Origin: Kitasatospora viridis
GTDB lineage: Bacteria; Actinomycetota; Actinomycetes; Streptomycetales; Streptomycetaceae
Assembly (NCBI RefSeq): GCF_007829815.1
Contig: NZ_VIWT01000005.1
Span: 186,001-250,000 of the forward strand
Direction: 5' to 3'
Length of the DNA: 64,000 bases
Shown here piece by piece: positions 24,917 to 31,884 of this stretch (the stretch's first letter is position 1; each line of letters starts with the position of its first letter). A program made the position numbers and the translations under genes. The notes under the pieces are model-generated. The model was not told the DNA's origin. It saw nothing but the letters and a program-made list of their open reading frames with translations, and searched no databases.

Positions 24917-25372
24917 ATGAACAGCCATCAGATGCTGGATCTGGCACAGGCGTTGGCCGAGGCCAAGAGCCGCCAGGACGTACCCGCAGCGCTACGGCTC
25001 CTGCACGAGGACATGGTGCTGGAGTCACCACCCCTCGGCAGCAGGGCCCGTGGCCTGCCCGCGAACGAGAAGGCGCTGACCCGCTTCTTCGCGTCCTTCC
25101 CCGACTACGAGGTCACCCTCGACGGGCACGCGGTCACCGACGACACCCTGGTCCTGGTCTGTTGGGGGACGGCGCGCATGACCATGACCGGCGACCGGTT
25201 CGGCGTGACGCCCAACGGCAGGCGCGCCGAACTGCCGGTGTTCATCCAGTTCTCCTTCGCCGACGGCCTGATCGCCGGCGAGCGGTTCTCCTTCGACCTG
25301 TCGGAGCTCTGCGCCCAGTCGGGCGTCTCCACCGACCAGGTCCGGCACACGCTCTTCGGGCGTGCAGCGTGA
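24917..25372 (+). CDS. SnoaL-like / NTF2-fold protein
   Basis: 151 aa, the right length for a single NTF2-like cone: QMLDLAQALAEAKSRQDVPAALRLLHEDMVLESPPLG, then RFFASFPDYEVTLDGHAVTDDTLVLVCWGTARMTMTG and FIQFSFADGLIAGERFSFDLSELCAQ. Members include polyketide cyclases, ketosteroid isomerase-like enzymes and many of unknown role. No catalytic pair can be named with certainty. The stop overlaps the GTG start of the DUF3237 gene (GTGA), so the two are co-translated. Control by the divergent TetR is likely. Confidence 0.85.
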   Translation: MNSHQMLDLAQALAEAKSRQDVPAALRLLHEDMVLESPPLGSRARGLPANEKALTRFFASFPDYEVTLDGHAVTDDTLVLVCWGTARMTMTGDRFGVTPNGRRAELPVFIQFSFADGLIAGERFSFDLSELCAQSGVSTDQVRHTLFGRAA

Positions 25373-25866
25373 CGCCCCCCGACCCCCGGGTGAAGGCCGT
25401 CGGCGACATCACCACGTGCCACCTCTTCGACCTGGTCGTCGACCTGAGCCCCCGGCTGGAGTTCGGTACCGGCCCGCTCGGCCGCAGGACCCTCTTCGGC
25501 GCCGTGGGCGGCACCTTCCACGGGCCCCGACTGCACGGCGAGGTGCTGCCGGGCGGCGGCGACTGGGCCCTGTTCCGCCCCGACGGGACGATGGCACTGG
25601 ACGTCCGCCTCACCCTGCGCACCCACGACGGCGCCCTGGTGCACCTCACCTACGGCGGCCGCTGGGTCACCCCGCCCGAGCTGCGGGCCGACCTCGCCGA
25701 TCCGGCCAAGAGGTACGAGATCGACCCGGCGCGCTACTACTTCCGGACCAGCCCGCTCTTCGAGACCGGCGCACCGGAGTACGCATGGCTGAACGACATC
25801 GTCTGCGTGGGGTCGGGCTACCTGGTCGAGGGCGGGATCGCGTACAAGGTGGCGCAGGTGGTCTGA
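25369..25866 (+). CDS. DUF3237-family protein
   Basis: 165 aa from a GTG that overlaps the upstream stop. The sequence has the DUF3237 pattern: HLFDLVVDLSPRLEFGTGPLGRRTLFGAVGGTFHGPRLHGEVLPGGGDW, then DVRLTLRTHDGALVHLTYGGRW and YYFRTSPLFETGAPEYAWLNDIVCVGSG. The family is a beta-barrel of unknown biochemical role, often near catabolic genes. With the SnoaL-like protein it forms a two-gene unit probably repressed by the adjacent TetR. Together they may process an aromatic or polyketide-like compound that is the TetR ligand; this is inference only. Confidence 0.87.
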   Translation: MTPPDPRVKAVGDITTCHLFDLVVDLSPRLEFGTGPLGRRTLFGAVGGTFHGPRLHGEVLPGGGDWALFRPDGTMALDVRLTLRTHDGALVHLTYGGRWVTPPELRADLADPAKRYEIDPARYYFRTSPLFETGAPEYAWLNDIVCVGSGYLVEGGIAYKVAQVV

Positions 25867-25953
25867 AGGCTCGCCTGAGTCCGGGCGGGGCCGGCGGGGC
25901 CTGGAACCGCGGGGCCTGGAGCCGTGGTGCCTCGAACCCTCGTAGGAGCCGCC

Positions 25954-25992
25954 GTGACCCTGATGGACGCGAGCTGTTGCCGGGTCAGCTGA
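25954..25992 (+). CDS. Possible 12-aa leader peptide with tandem cysteines
   Basis: AGGAG at 25944-25948 is spaced 5 nt before a GTG opening a 12-codon frame (VTLMDASCCRVS) that stops at 25992, just ahead of the ferritin-like gene. Two adjacent Cys codons followed by Arg recall the cysteine-sensing leader peptides of actinomycetes, although the sequence does not match the usual streptomycete consensus I remember. It may be chance. Confidence 0.3.
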   Translation: MTLMDASCCRVS

Positions 25993-26012
25993 CGGACCGT
26001 TGACTTGTTGAC

Positions 26013-26792
26013 ATGCTCTCAGCTCGCACTCTCTTCCAGGAGATCCACGCCGACGACGAGGCGTTCGGTCTGTTCTGCTCCATCGCCGCCAAGGGCGAGG
26101 ACCAGGGCGGATGGGAGAACGGTCGGATCGCCCGCTTGGTCGAGGACCAGGAGCTCGCTCCGAAGATCGCCCGGCACGGCGCCGACGAGGAGAAGCACGG
26201 CCGGATCTTCAACGCGCTGCTCCGCAAGCGCGGTCTCAGCCCGCTGCCGGTGCCGGACTCGACCGACTACACGATGATCCTGGAACGCCAAGGCATCGGC
26301 CTGGCCCACTCCCGGCTGCGCCGCGACGAGCCCCTCACCGAGGCGGACGTGATCACCTACCTGGCGCACAGCCGGGTCACCGAGCAGCGCGCGGCCGAGC
26401 AGATGCAGCTGCTCTGCAAGGTGTTCGGCGACCACCCGGAGCTCGGGCGGGCGGTGCGGATGATCTCGGCGGACGAGGACAACCACCTCGCCTACTGCCA
26501 CGAGGAGCTGCTCCGGCTGGCCGCCCGGGGTCACGGCCGGCGGATCCTCGACACGCTGAACGAGACGGCGAAGGCGGAGATCCGCACCTACCGGGACGTC
26601 AGCCTGGCGGTGATGGGCCAGATGGGCGCCATCCTGCGCTGGCCGACGGCGAAGCGGATGGCGCTGGCCGCCGGTATCCACGCCGTCTACCTGTACGAGC
26701 GGGCGGGCGGCTGGCGGCGGATGACCACGCTCAAGATGCCGGAGCGGCGCAACGCGTTGGGCGGGCCGGCTCAGGTGGAGGCGCTGGACTGA
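26013..26792 (+). CDS. Ferritin-like di-iron-fold protein
   Basis: 259 aa. Two ExxH-type motifs on a four-helix core mark a ferritin-like/rubrerythrin-related fold: ARHGADEEKHGRIF (about 51-64) and MISADEDNHLAYCHEELL (about 149-166), with other acidic residues in LVEDQEL and THE-type positions (SRVTEQRAAEQMQLLC). It probably binds two iron or manganese ions and may be an oxidase, hydroxylase or iron store. The C-terminal helical part (YLYERAGGWRRMTTLKMPERR) is basic. No strong ribosome site precedes the ATG. The stop TGA starts an exact TGACGNNNCGTCA palindrome, and the TTTCGC array begins 3 bp after the stop. Confidence 0.8.
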   Translation: MLSARTLFQEIHADDEAFGLFCSIAAKGEDQGGWENGRIARLVEDQELAPKIARHGADEEKHGRIFNALLRKRGLSPLPVPDSTDYTMILERQGIGLAHSRLRRDEPLTEADVITYLAHSRVTEQRAAEQMQLLCKVFGDHPELGRAVRMISADEDNHLAYCHEELLRLAARGHGRRILDTLNETAKAEIRTYRDVSLAVMGQMGAILRWPTAKRMALAAGIHAVYLYERAGGWRRMTTLKMPERRNALGGPAQVEALD

Positions 26793-26794
26793 CG

Positions 26795-27195
26795 TTTCGT
26801 CACCACGCGAAAGGTCGAGGTTTCGCCGTGGTGCGAAAGGGTGGGGTGTGGCCGCGGAGTGGGGGTGGGGGGCGACCTTTCGCGCTGTGGCGAAAGTGGT
26901 GACCTTTCGTGCTCCGGCGAAAGTACAGAACGGGGGTGTCGCCGCTGAGCGGGGTCGGCCACGTTTCGCGCTCCAGCGAAAGCACTGACCTTCGCCACCA
27001 GGCGAAACGTCGAGGCTTCACTTCACCTCGGACCGAATTCCCCACCTTTCGCCCACCAGCGAAACTCCCCGACCTACTCCAGCCCGCCCCGAGGTTTCGC
27101 GGCAGAGCGAAACTCACCCACGTTTCGCCCACGCCCGAAACTCGCCCACGTTTCGCCCCCACGCGAAACCACCCACGTTTCGTCCTCAAGTGAAA
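26795..27195. repeat. Array of 11 palindromes TTTCGC-N6-GCGAAA
   Basis: The 411-bp gap 26793-27203 holds no gene but contains eleven 18-bp inverted repeats of 6-bp arms with exactly 6 bp between: 26795-26812, 26821-26838, 26878-26895, 26905-26922, 26964-26981, 26990-27007, 27047-27064, 27095-27112, 27123-27140, 27151-27168 and 27178-27195. Arms are nearly constant (TTTCGC or TTTCGT with GCGAAA, rarely CCGAAA or GTGAAA); spacers are all different. Centre distances are 26, 57, 27, 59, 26, 57, 48, 28, 28 and 27 bp. Decayed copies may sit in the longer gaps (26847-26864 and 26937-26954). The last unit ends 8 bp before the MMPL ATG. It may be a repressor-binding array or a run of RNA hairpins. Confidence 0.95.
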
Positions 27196-27203
27196 GCAGC
27201 GCG

Positions 27204-29324
27204 ATGAACCCCCAGCCCGAGACTGCCCTCGCCCGGCTGGGCCGGTTCTGCTACCGGCGGCGGCGACTGGTGCTGGTCTCCTGGGTGCTGGGCCTGCTGG
27301 TGCTGCTGGTGGTCGGGTTCGGATTCAAGGCGCCGGTGGACAACGACTTCACCGGCGGCAACTCGCAGTCCGGCCAGGCACAGAGCCTGATCAAGCAGCA
27401 CTTCCCGGAGCGTCAGGGCAGTTCGCTCACCCTGGCGGTCCAGGCGCCGGCCGGGCTCGCCGACCCTGCGGTGAAGCAGCGCGTGGAGGCGATGATCGGC
27501 CAGGTCGCCGCCGCCCCGCACATCACCGGCGTCCGCTCGCCGTACGACGTCCCCGGGCAGATCTCCCACGACGGCACGATCGGCTTCGCCACCACCACCT
27601 CCGACAAGAACCCGATGGACACCTCGGAGGTGAAGCACCTGATCTCGCAGGCCAAGGCGGCGAGCGGAGCCGGCGTCACCTTCGCCTTCGGTGGCGCGGA
27701 CGTGGTCACCGCCGAGACCCCGTACGGCGGGGCGGCGGACGCGATCGGCGGGATCGCGGCGATGCTGGTGATCCTGATCGCGTTCGGCTCACTGCTGGCG
27801 ATGGGCCTGACGATGCTGGCCGCGCTGTTCGGGATCCTCAGCGGACTGGCCCTCACCTTCCTGCTCGGGTACGCCTTCCCGGCGCCCTCGTTCAGCCCGA
27901 TCGTGGCCACCCTGCTCGGGCTCGGCGTGGGCATCGACTACGCGTTGTTCATCGTCACCCGGTTCCGCGAGGGCTTGGCGGACGGCGCGGAGCCGCAGGA
28001 GGCGGTGGTGGTGGCGATCGCCCGGGCCGGCCGCTCGGTGCTGTTCGCCGGGGCCACCGTGGTGATCGCGATGCTCGGGCTCTTCGTGGTGCAGCAGAAG
28101 CTGCTCAACGCCACGGCGGTGGCAGCCGCGGTGACGGTGCTGATGACCATGGTCGCCGCCGTCACCCTGCTGCCCGCGCTGCTCGGCTTCGCGGGCCGAG
28201 GCATCGACCGGTTCAAGCTGCCCTACCTGGGCCGGACCGGTTCGCGCAGCCCGCTGGCCGAGCGCTGGGCCCGGGTGATCCAGCGGCGCCCGGTCACCGG
28301 GCTGGTCGCGGGCGCGGCGGTGATGATCCTGCTCGCGATCCCGGCGCTGTCGATGCGGCTCAGCTTCGAGGACAACAGCACCGAGCCGCACGACACCAGC
28401 GGCTACACCGCCTACCGGATCCTCACCGAGGGCTTCGGGCCGGGCTTCGACGCGCCGTTCGTGGTGGTGGCCGAGCTGCCCTCGCCCGGCGCTGCGGGTG
28501 CGATCGAGCCAGTGGTCAAGGCGGTCGCGGCGACGCCGGGGGTGGCGCAGGTGACCCCGCCGGAGCTGAGTGCGGACGGCGCGGCCGAGCTCTTCGTCGC
28601 CTACCCGACCACCTCGCACCAGGACGCGGCCACGCCGAAGCTGTTGGACCGGCTGCGCGGCCAGGTGATCCCGCCCGCCGTCGCCGGCACCGGGTTGGTG
28701 GTGCACGTCGGCGGGCCGACGGCCGGTGACGTCGACTTCGCGAGCCAGGTGAGCACCCGGCTGCCGTGGCTGATCGCGGCGGTGATCGGGCTGGCGCTGG
28801 TCCTGCTGCTGGTGCTGGTCCGCTCGGTGGTGATCGCGGTCAAGGCCGCGGTGATGACCCTGCTCTCGGTCGGCGCGGCCTTCGGCGTGCTGGTGATGAT
28901 CGTCCAATGGGGTTGGCTCAACGCGCAGTTGGGCTTCCCGACCAGCGCCCCGATCACCGCCTGGGTGCCGCTGTTCATCTTCCCCATCCTGTTCGGCCTC
29001 TCCACCGACTACGAGGTCTTCCTGGTCTCCCGGATCCGGGAGGAGTACGACGCCGGGGCCGACACCCGGGAGGCCGTGGCCCGCGGTCTCGGGCGGACGG
29101 CCCGAGTGATCACGGCCGCGGCGGCGATCATGGTGACGGTCTTCCTCTCGGTGCTCGCCACGCCCGACATCGCGGTCAAGGAGTTCGGGCTCGGGCTCGC
29201 GGTGGCGGTCTTCCTGGATGCGACGCTGGTCCGGATGGTGCTGGTCCCGGCGATCATGGAGCTGCTCGGCAAGGCCAACTGGTGGCTGCCGCGGTGGCTG
29301 GACCGGATCCTGCCGCACGTCTGA
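27204..29324 (+). CDS. MMPL-family (RND) membrane transporter
   Basis: 706 aa, typical of actinomycete MmpL-type exporters. There are twelve membrane helices in two repeats: TM1 (about 16-36), a large extracytoplasmic domain (about 37-175), a TM2-6 bundle with GLGVGIDYALFIVTRFREGL (the conserved Asp-Tyr pair of the proton relay), then a second half with FPILFGLSTDYEVFLVSRIREEY. Both D-Y motifs are present, so proton-driven export is expected, probably of a lipid or drug. Second extracytoplasmic domain about 385-520. Its whole upstream region is the palindrome array, and the last palindrome overlaps the ribosome-site position (GTGAAAG). Confidence 0.92.
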   Translation: MNPQPETALARLGRFCYRRRRLVLVSWVLGLLVLLVVGFGFKAPVDNDFTGGNSQSGQAQSLIKQHFPERQGSSLTLAVQAPAGLADPAVKQRVEAMIGQVAAAPHITGVRSPYDVPGQISHDGTIGFATTTSDKNPMDTSEVKHLISQAKAASGAGVTFAFGGADVVTAETPYGGAADAIGGIAAMLVILIAFGSLLAMGLTMLAALFGILSGLALTFLLGYAFPAPSFSPIVATLLGLGVGIDYALFIVTRFREGLADGAEPQEAVVVAIARAGRSVLFAGATVVIAMLGLFVVQQKLLNATAVAAAVTVLMTMVAAVTLLPALLGFAGRGIDRFKLPYLGRTGSRSPLAERWARVIQRRPVTGLVAGAAVMILLAIPALSMRLSFEDNSTEPHDTSGYTAYRILTEGFGPGFDAPFVVVAELPSPGAAGAIEPVVKAVAATPGVAQVTPPELSADGAAELFVAYPTTSHQDAATPKLLDRLRGQVIPPAVAGTGLVVHVGGPTAGDVDFASQVSTRLPWLIAAVIGLALVLLLVLVRSVVIAVKAAVMTLLSVGAAFGVLVMIVQWGWLNAQLGFPTSAPITAWVPLFIFPILFGLSTDYEVFLVSRIREEYDAGADTREAVARGLGRTARVITAAAAIMVTVFLSVLATPDIAVKEFGLGLAVAVFLDATLVRMVLVPAIMELLGKANWWLPRWLDRILPHV

Positions 29325-29330
29325 CTTCTC

Positions 29331-29418
29331 GTCCCGCCGCGTCATCTGGGCCGCCGTCCCGTCGCGTCCCGCCCCGCCCAGTCCCGCCAAGTCATCTGGG
29401 CCGCCATCCCGTCCCGTC
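29331..29418. repeat. Two 38-bp direct repeats, period 50 bp
   Basis: Units 29331-29368 and 29381-29418 differ at 4 of 38 positions and share the core GTCATCTGGGCCGCC. They fill the gap between the MMPL stop and the operators of the HTH/Clp-N pair. No function is evident; they may be a local duplication. Confidence 0.8.
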
Positions 29419-29423
29419 GAGCG

Positions 29424-29469
29424 TGTCAGGGTTCCTTGACAGCCGACGGTCTGTCAGGGCAACCTGACA
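29424..29469. promoter_or_regulatory. Two operator-like palindromes TGTCAGG-N4-CCTGACA with embedded -35 box
   Basis: Copies at 29424-29441 (imperfect, right arm CTTGACA) and 29452-29469 (perfect 7-bp arms), centres 28 bp apart. The right arm of the first supplies a TTGACA -35 box (29436-29441). The second ends 3 bp before the ATG at 29473, leaving no room for a ribosome site, so transcription probably starts at the A of the ATG and the mRNA is leaderless. The downstream HTH protein is the likely binder. Confidence 0.72.
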
Positions 29470-29472
29470 CGC

Positions 29473-29715
29473 ATGGGAGCCGAGGACACCACGGCCAAAC
29501 TGGCCGGACAAGTCACGAGTCGGGACCCCGCTGTCGGACTCCAGGCCGTCGTCGCACTGCGCCGACTGCTGGAGGAGTTGGAGCGGGTGCACGTCGACAG
29601 CGCCCGGGACCAGGGATGGTCCTGGCAGAGCATCGCCAGTTCGCTGCAGGTCAGCAGGCAGTCGGTGCACGAGAAGCACGCAACCAGGCGCAAGGCCACG
29701 GGCAAGGAGGAGTAG
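29473..29715 (+). CDS. Small helix-turn-helix regulator paired with a Clp-N protein
   Basis: 80 aa. A helical N-terminal half (GLQAVVALRRLLEELERVHVDSAR) leads into a helix-turn-helix, DQGWSWQSIASSLQVSRQSVHEKHATRR, ending in a basic tail. There is no ligand domain. Immediately upstream are two palindromes; the simplest reading is autoregulation. A Clp N-terminal-domain protein starts 2 bp after its stop, and the strong ribosome site for that gene lies within this gene's last codons. I recall such HTH plus Clp-N pairs as common in Streptomyces, probably stress-responsive, but the signal is unknown. Confidence 0.85.
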   Translation: MGAEDTTAKLAGQVTSRDPAVGLQAVVALRRLLEELERVHVDSARDQGWSWQSIASSLQVSRQSVHEKHATRRKATGKEE

Positions 29716-29717
29716 GG

Positions 29718-30257
29718 GTGTTCGAGTACTTCACCGACGGCGCGCGCCGCGCCGTGGTGCTCTCACAGGACGAGGCGATCGCCCTGGGGCACGACTTCAT
29801 CGGGACCGAGCACATCCTGCTCGGTCTGATCGGGGCGCAGAGCGGCACGGCCGCCGAAGTGCTGCGCGAGCAGGGCGTCGAGCTGGACCGGGCCCGCGCC
29901 GAGACGGTGCGGATCCTGGACGAGGCCGGGGTGGTCGCGGCCGGCGGGCAGCCGGCGAAGGACGCGTTGGCGGCGATCGGCATCGACGTCGCCGAGATCC
30001 AGCGCAAGGCCGACGACGCCTTCGGCCCCGGGGCGTTCCAGTACCCGCGACCGGCCTACACCCCGGACGCCAAGCGGGCGTTGGAGCAGACGCTGCGCGA
30101 GGCGAAGGCGCTGGGCCAGGAGCGGTTCGGCACCGAGCACATCCTGCTCGGGCTGCTCGCGGTCGGCGAGGGCCGGGGTCTGGAGGTGCTGACCGCACTC
30201 GAAGTGGACCGGGGCGGACTGCGCGAGGCCGTGCTGGCGCGCGTGGCGCAAGCGTAA
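29718..30257 (+). CDS. Clp N-terminal-domain protein (two repeats, no ATPase)
   Basis: 179 aa from the GTG at 29718 with AGGAGGAG upstream. It consists of two Clp-N repeats: FTDGARRAVVLSQDEAIALGHDFIGTEHILLGLIG (about 5-40) and YTPDAKRALEQTLREAKALGQERFGTEHILLGLLAVGEG (about 112-150). This is the substrate- or adaptor-docking domain of ClpC/ClpA without any AAA module. It could bind adaptors or titrate substrates of the Clp protease. It is co-transcribed with the small HTH regulator and ends before a strong hairpin at 30272-30300. Confidence 0.9.
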   Translation: MFEYFTDGARRAVVLSQDEAIALGHDFIGTEHILLGLIGAQSGTAAEVLREQGVELDRARAETVRILDEAGVVAAGGQPAKDALAAIGIDVAEIQRKADDAFGPGAFQYPRPAYTPDAKRALEQTLREAKALGQERFGTEHILLGLLAVGEGRGLEVLTALEVDRGGLREAVLARVAQA

Positions 30258-30271
30258 GAGGCTGACCGTGG

Positions 30272-30300
30272 GCGGCTGCTGACGATACGTCAGCAGCCGC
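30272..30300. terminator. Hairpin terminator containing the TGACGNNNCGTCA palindrome
   Basis: Perfect 13-bp arms (30272-30284, 30288-30300) with a 3-nt loop, between convergent stops at 30257 and 30328. Its centre is an exact TGACGNNNCGTCA (30280-30292). Confidence 0.85.
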
Positions 30301-30327
30301 TCACGCGTTGGTGGTTGAAGTGTGCGT

Positions 30328-31416
30328 TCAGGTGGGGGCGAAGTGCGCGGGCCAGCCGACCGCCTCGCCCGCCGGGTGGCCGGTGAGACCGTGGCGTTCC
30401 GCCAACACGCCGGCCTGGAAGCGGCTGTCGGCGCCCAGCGAGCTGTACAGGCTCGCGATGTGCCGCCGGCAGCTGCGCAGCGAGATGCCCAGCCGGCGGG
30501 CGATCACCTCGTCCTTCAGTCCGTCGGCGAGCAGCCGCAGCACCGTGGTCCGCAGCTCGTCGGAGACGGTGCGGGCGGCCGCCGGCCCGCTGCGGAAGTC
30601 GCTGGCCTGGTGCCAGAGCGTCTCGAAGGAGTCCGCCAGGTGGGCCACCAGGGCGGGTTGGGTGACCAGCACCAGACCCGCCGGCTGCCCCCGCTCGGGC
30701 AGCACGGCCGCCTCCCCGTCGATCACCAGCAGCGGGCCGCAGCTCTCCCCGCTGGTCCGCACCTCGGCGCCGGTCCGCAGTGCCTCCCTGGCCCACTGCT
30801 GGGTGGGCGGGTGGAAGCGCGCCGGATGCTGGTGGATGATCCGCACCCGCAGGCCGGGGGCGGCGTGCGGCAGTTCGCCCAGCACCAGGGCGGCCAGCGC
30901 CGCCGCGCCCGGGTCGCCGCCCGGGAAGCTGAACGCGACCTCCCGGTGGGCCCGCAGCAGCCGGTCGCCCACCGCGGCGCGCGCCACGGCGGCGTCCGAC
31001 AGCACGGCGACCTGCCCGGCCGAACCAGCCGAAGTAGCGGCACCAGCTGGACCGGCGGCCTCCGGCGGCGGGAGCACCGCCGCCTGCACGGCCGTCCAGG
31101 CCTGCTCGATCCGGTCCTGGCGGACCAGCAGCTCGGCGGCGCTGCGCTCCAGTTCCGCCTGCTCCCGGCTCAGCGCCGCCGCGGCCTCCTGCGGTCCGGT
31201 CGCCACCAGGGCGTCGTCGTGGGTGGAGCGCAGCAGACCCCGGTGGCGCAGCGCGGCGATGGCGGCGCGGCAGGAGGTCGCGCTGAGCCCGGCCTCCGCG
31301 CCGGCCCGGGGCAGGTCGGCCGTGTCGAACCGGCTCTGCCGGACCGCCCAGCCGTAGAAGGTGATGGTGTCGTGGTCGATCCCCGGGGTGGGGTCGGCGG
31401 TGACCTGGTTGTCCAC
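30328..31416 (-). CDS. LuxR-type regulator with TrmB-like N-terminus (first of two relatives)
   Basis: 362 aa. The N-terminal ~65 residues form a winged-helix-like segment (WAVRQSRFDTADLPRAGAEAGLSATSCRAAIAALRHRGLL), followed by a coiled-coil-like stretch, a central domain (about 165-290, ALRTGAEVRTSGESCGPLLVIDGEAAVLP) and a C-terminal LuxR HTH (LADGLKDEVIARRLGISLRSCRRHIASLYSSLGADSRFQAGVLAE). The layout and many segments match the regulator at 31885-33045, so the two are paralogues. It lies 94 bp downstream of a small secreted peptide on the same strand and probably shares its transcript. It likely controls this peptide and/or the nearby lanthipeptide genes. Confidence 0.85.
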   Translation of the reverse strand: MDNQVTADPTPGIDHDTITFYGWAVRQSRFDTADLPRAGAEAGLSATSCRAAIAALRHRGLLRSTHDDALVATGPQEAAAALSREQAELERSAAELLVRQDRIEQAWTAVQAAVLPPPEAAGPAGAATSAGSAGQVAVLSDAAVARAAVGDRLLRAHREVAFSFPGGDPGAAALAALVLGELPHAAPGLRVRIIHQHPARFHPPTQQWAREALRTGAEVRTSGESCGPLLVIDGEAAVLPERGQPAGLVLVTQPALVAHLADSFETLWHQASDFRSGPAAARTVSDELRTTVLRLLADGLKDEVIARRLGISLRSCRRHIASLYSSLGADSRFQAGVLAERHGLTGHPAGEAVGWPAHFAPT

Positions 31417-31463
31417 CGTTGGGTACCTCGCTGGGTCTGGGCAGGGGCGGTGCCGGCGGTCGC

Positions 31464-31495
31464 GCCAGGGCGTGATCCGGAGGGCCCGCCCTGGC
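31464..31495 (-). terminator. Hairpin between the secreted peptide and the regulator
   Basis: Arms GCCAGGGC (31464-31471) and GCCCTGGC (31488-31495), 16-nt loop. It lies 15 bp past the peptide's stop on the minus strand and could attenuate read-through into the regulator. Confidence 0.4.
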
Positions 31496-31510
31496 TGTGC
31501 GTGACGCCGG

Positions 31511-31735
31511 TCAGCTGGTGCGGGGCACCGTCGGGCTCGGCGTGTGCTTGCACGGGCTCGGCCCGGTCCAGCCCGGCGGCGGGCAGGCCGGCCAGCCCCA
31601 ACTGGTGTTGGCCTGAACGGTGGTGGCCCGGCCGCCGGACGGGTGGAGGGAGCCCGCCAGGCCCACGGTCGAGCCGATCGCCGCCGCGAGCGCGAGCGCG
31701 GTGAACGCGAGGCCTACGGTTCTACGTTCCTTCAT
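31511..31735 (-). CDS. Small secreted two-cysteine peptide
   Basis: 74 aa, ATG with AGAGGG 6 nt upstream. MKERRTVG and a hydrophobic core (about 7-28) form a signal peptide; the mature part is about 40 residues, rich in Pro, Gly, Trp and Ser. Two cysteines (51 and 62) bracket a Pro/Gly/Trp loop, PPPGWTGPSP, and could form a disulfide. No family recognised. It sits between two paralogous regulators that are transcribed on opposite strands and upstream of a lanthipeptide precursor, so it may be an extracellular signal or a product of this locus. The stop lies in a shortened TGACGCCGGTCA palindrome. Confidence 0.62.
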   Translation of the reverse strand: MKERRTVGLAFTALALAAAIGSTVGLAGSLHPSGGRATTVQANTSWGWPACPPPGWTGPSPCKHTPSPTVPRTS

Positions 31736-31884
31736 GGCATCCCTCTTGACGGCTGGTGCGGTCGTTGGTCGCGTCCGGTGATCGGGTCGTCCCCGGAGCA
31801 GTTGTTCGATAGTCGCGACGACGGGCGGATCTTGCCAGGGGGGTGTGGGGGACAGGAAGATGATGGCCGACTGTGGAGGGGTGG

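Noticed and set aside
26800..27189. A 129-codon open frame on the minus strand exactly covering the palindrome array
   Set aside because: It is low-complexity (repeats of Arg/Phe/Gly/Pro), has no ribosome site, and its lack of stops follows from the repeated arms. Unit spacing is not a multiple of three, so it is not a repeat protein.
26795..27195. Resemblance of GTTTCGC/GCGAAAC arms to parS centromere sites or a CRISPR array
   Set aside because: parS has no spacer between its half-sites, whereas every unit here has a 6-bp spacer, and parB is not nearby. CRISPR repeats are longer and non-variable with ~30-bp unique spacers; here the constant part is only two 6-bp arms.
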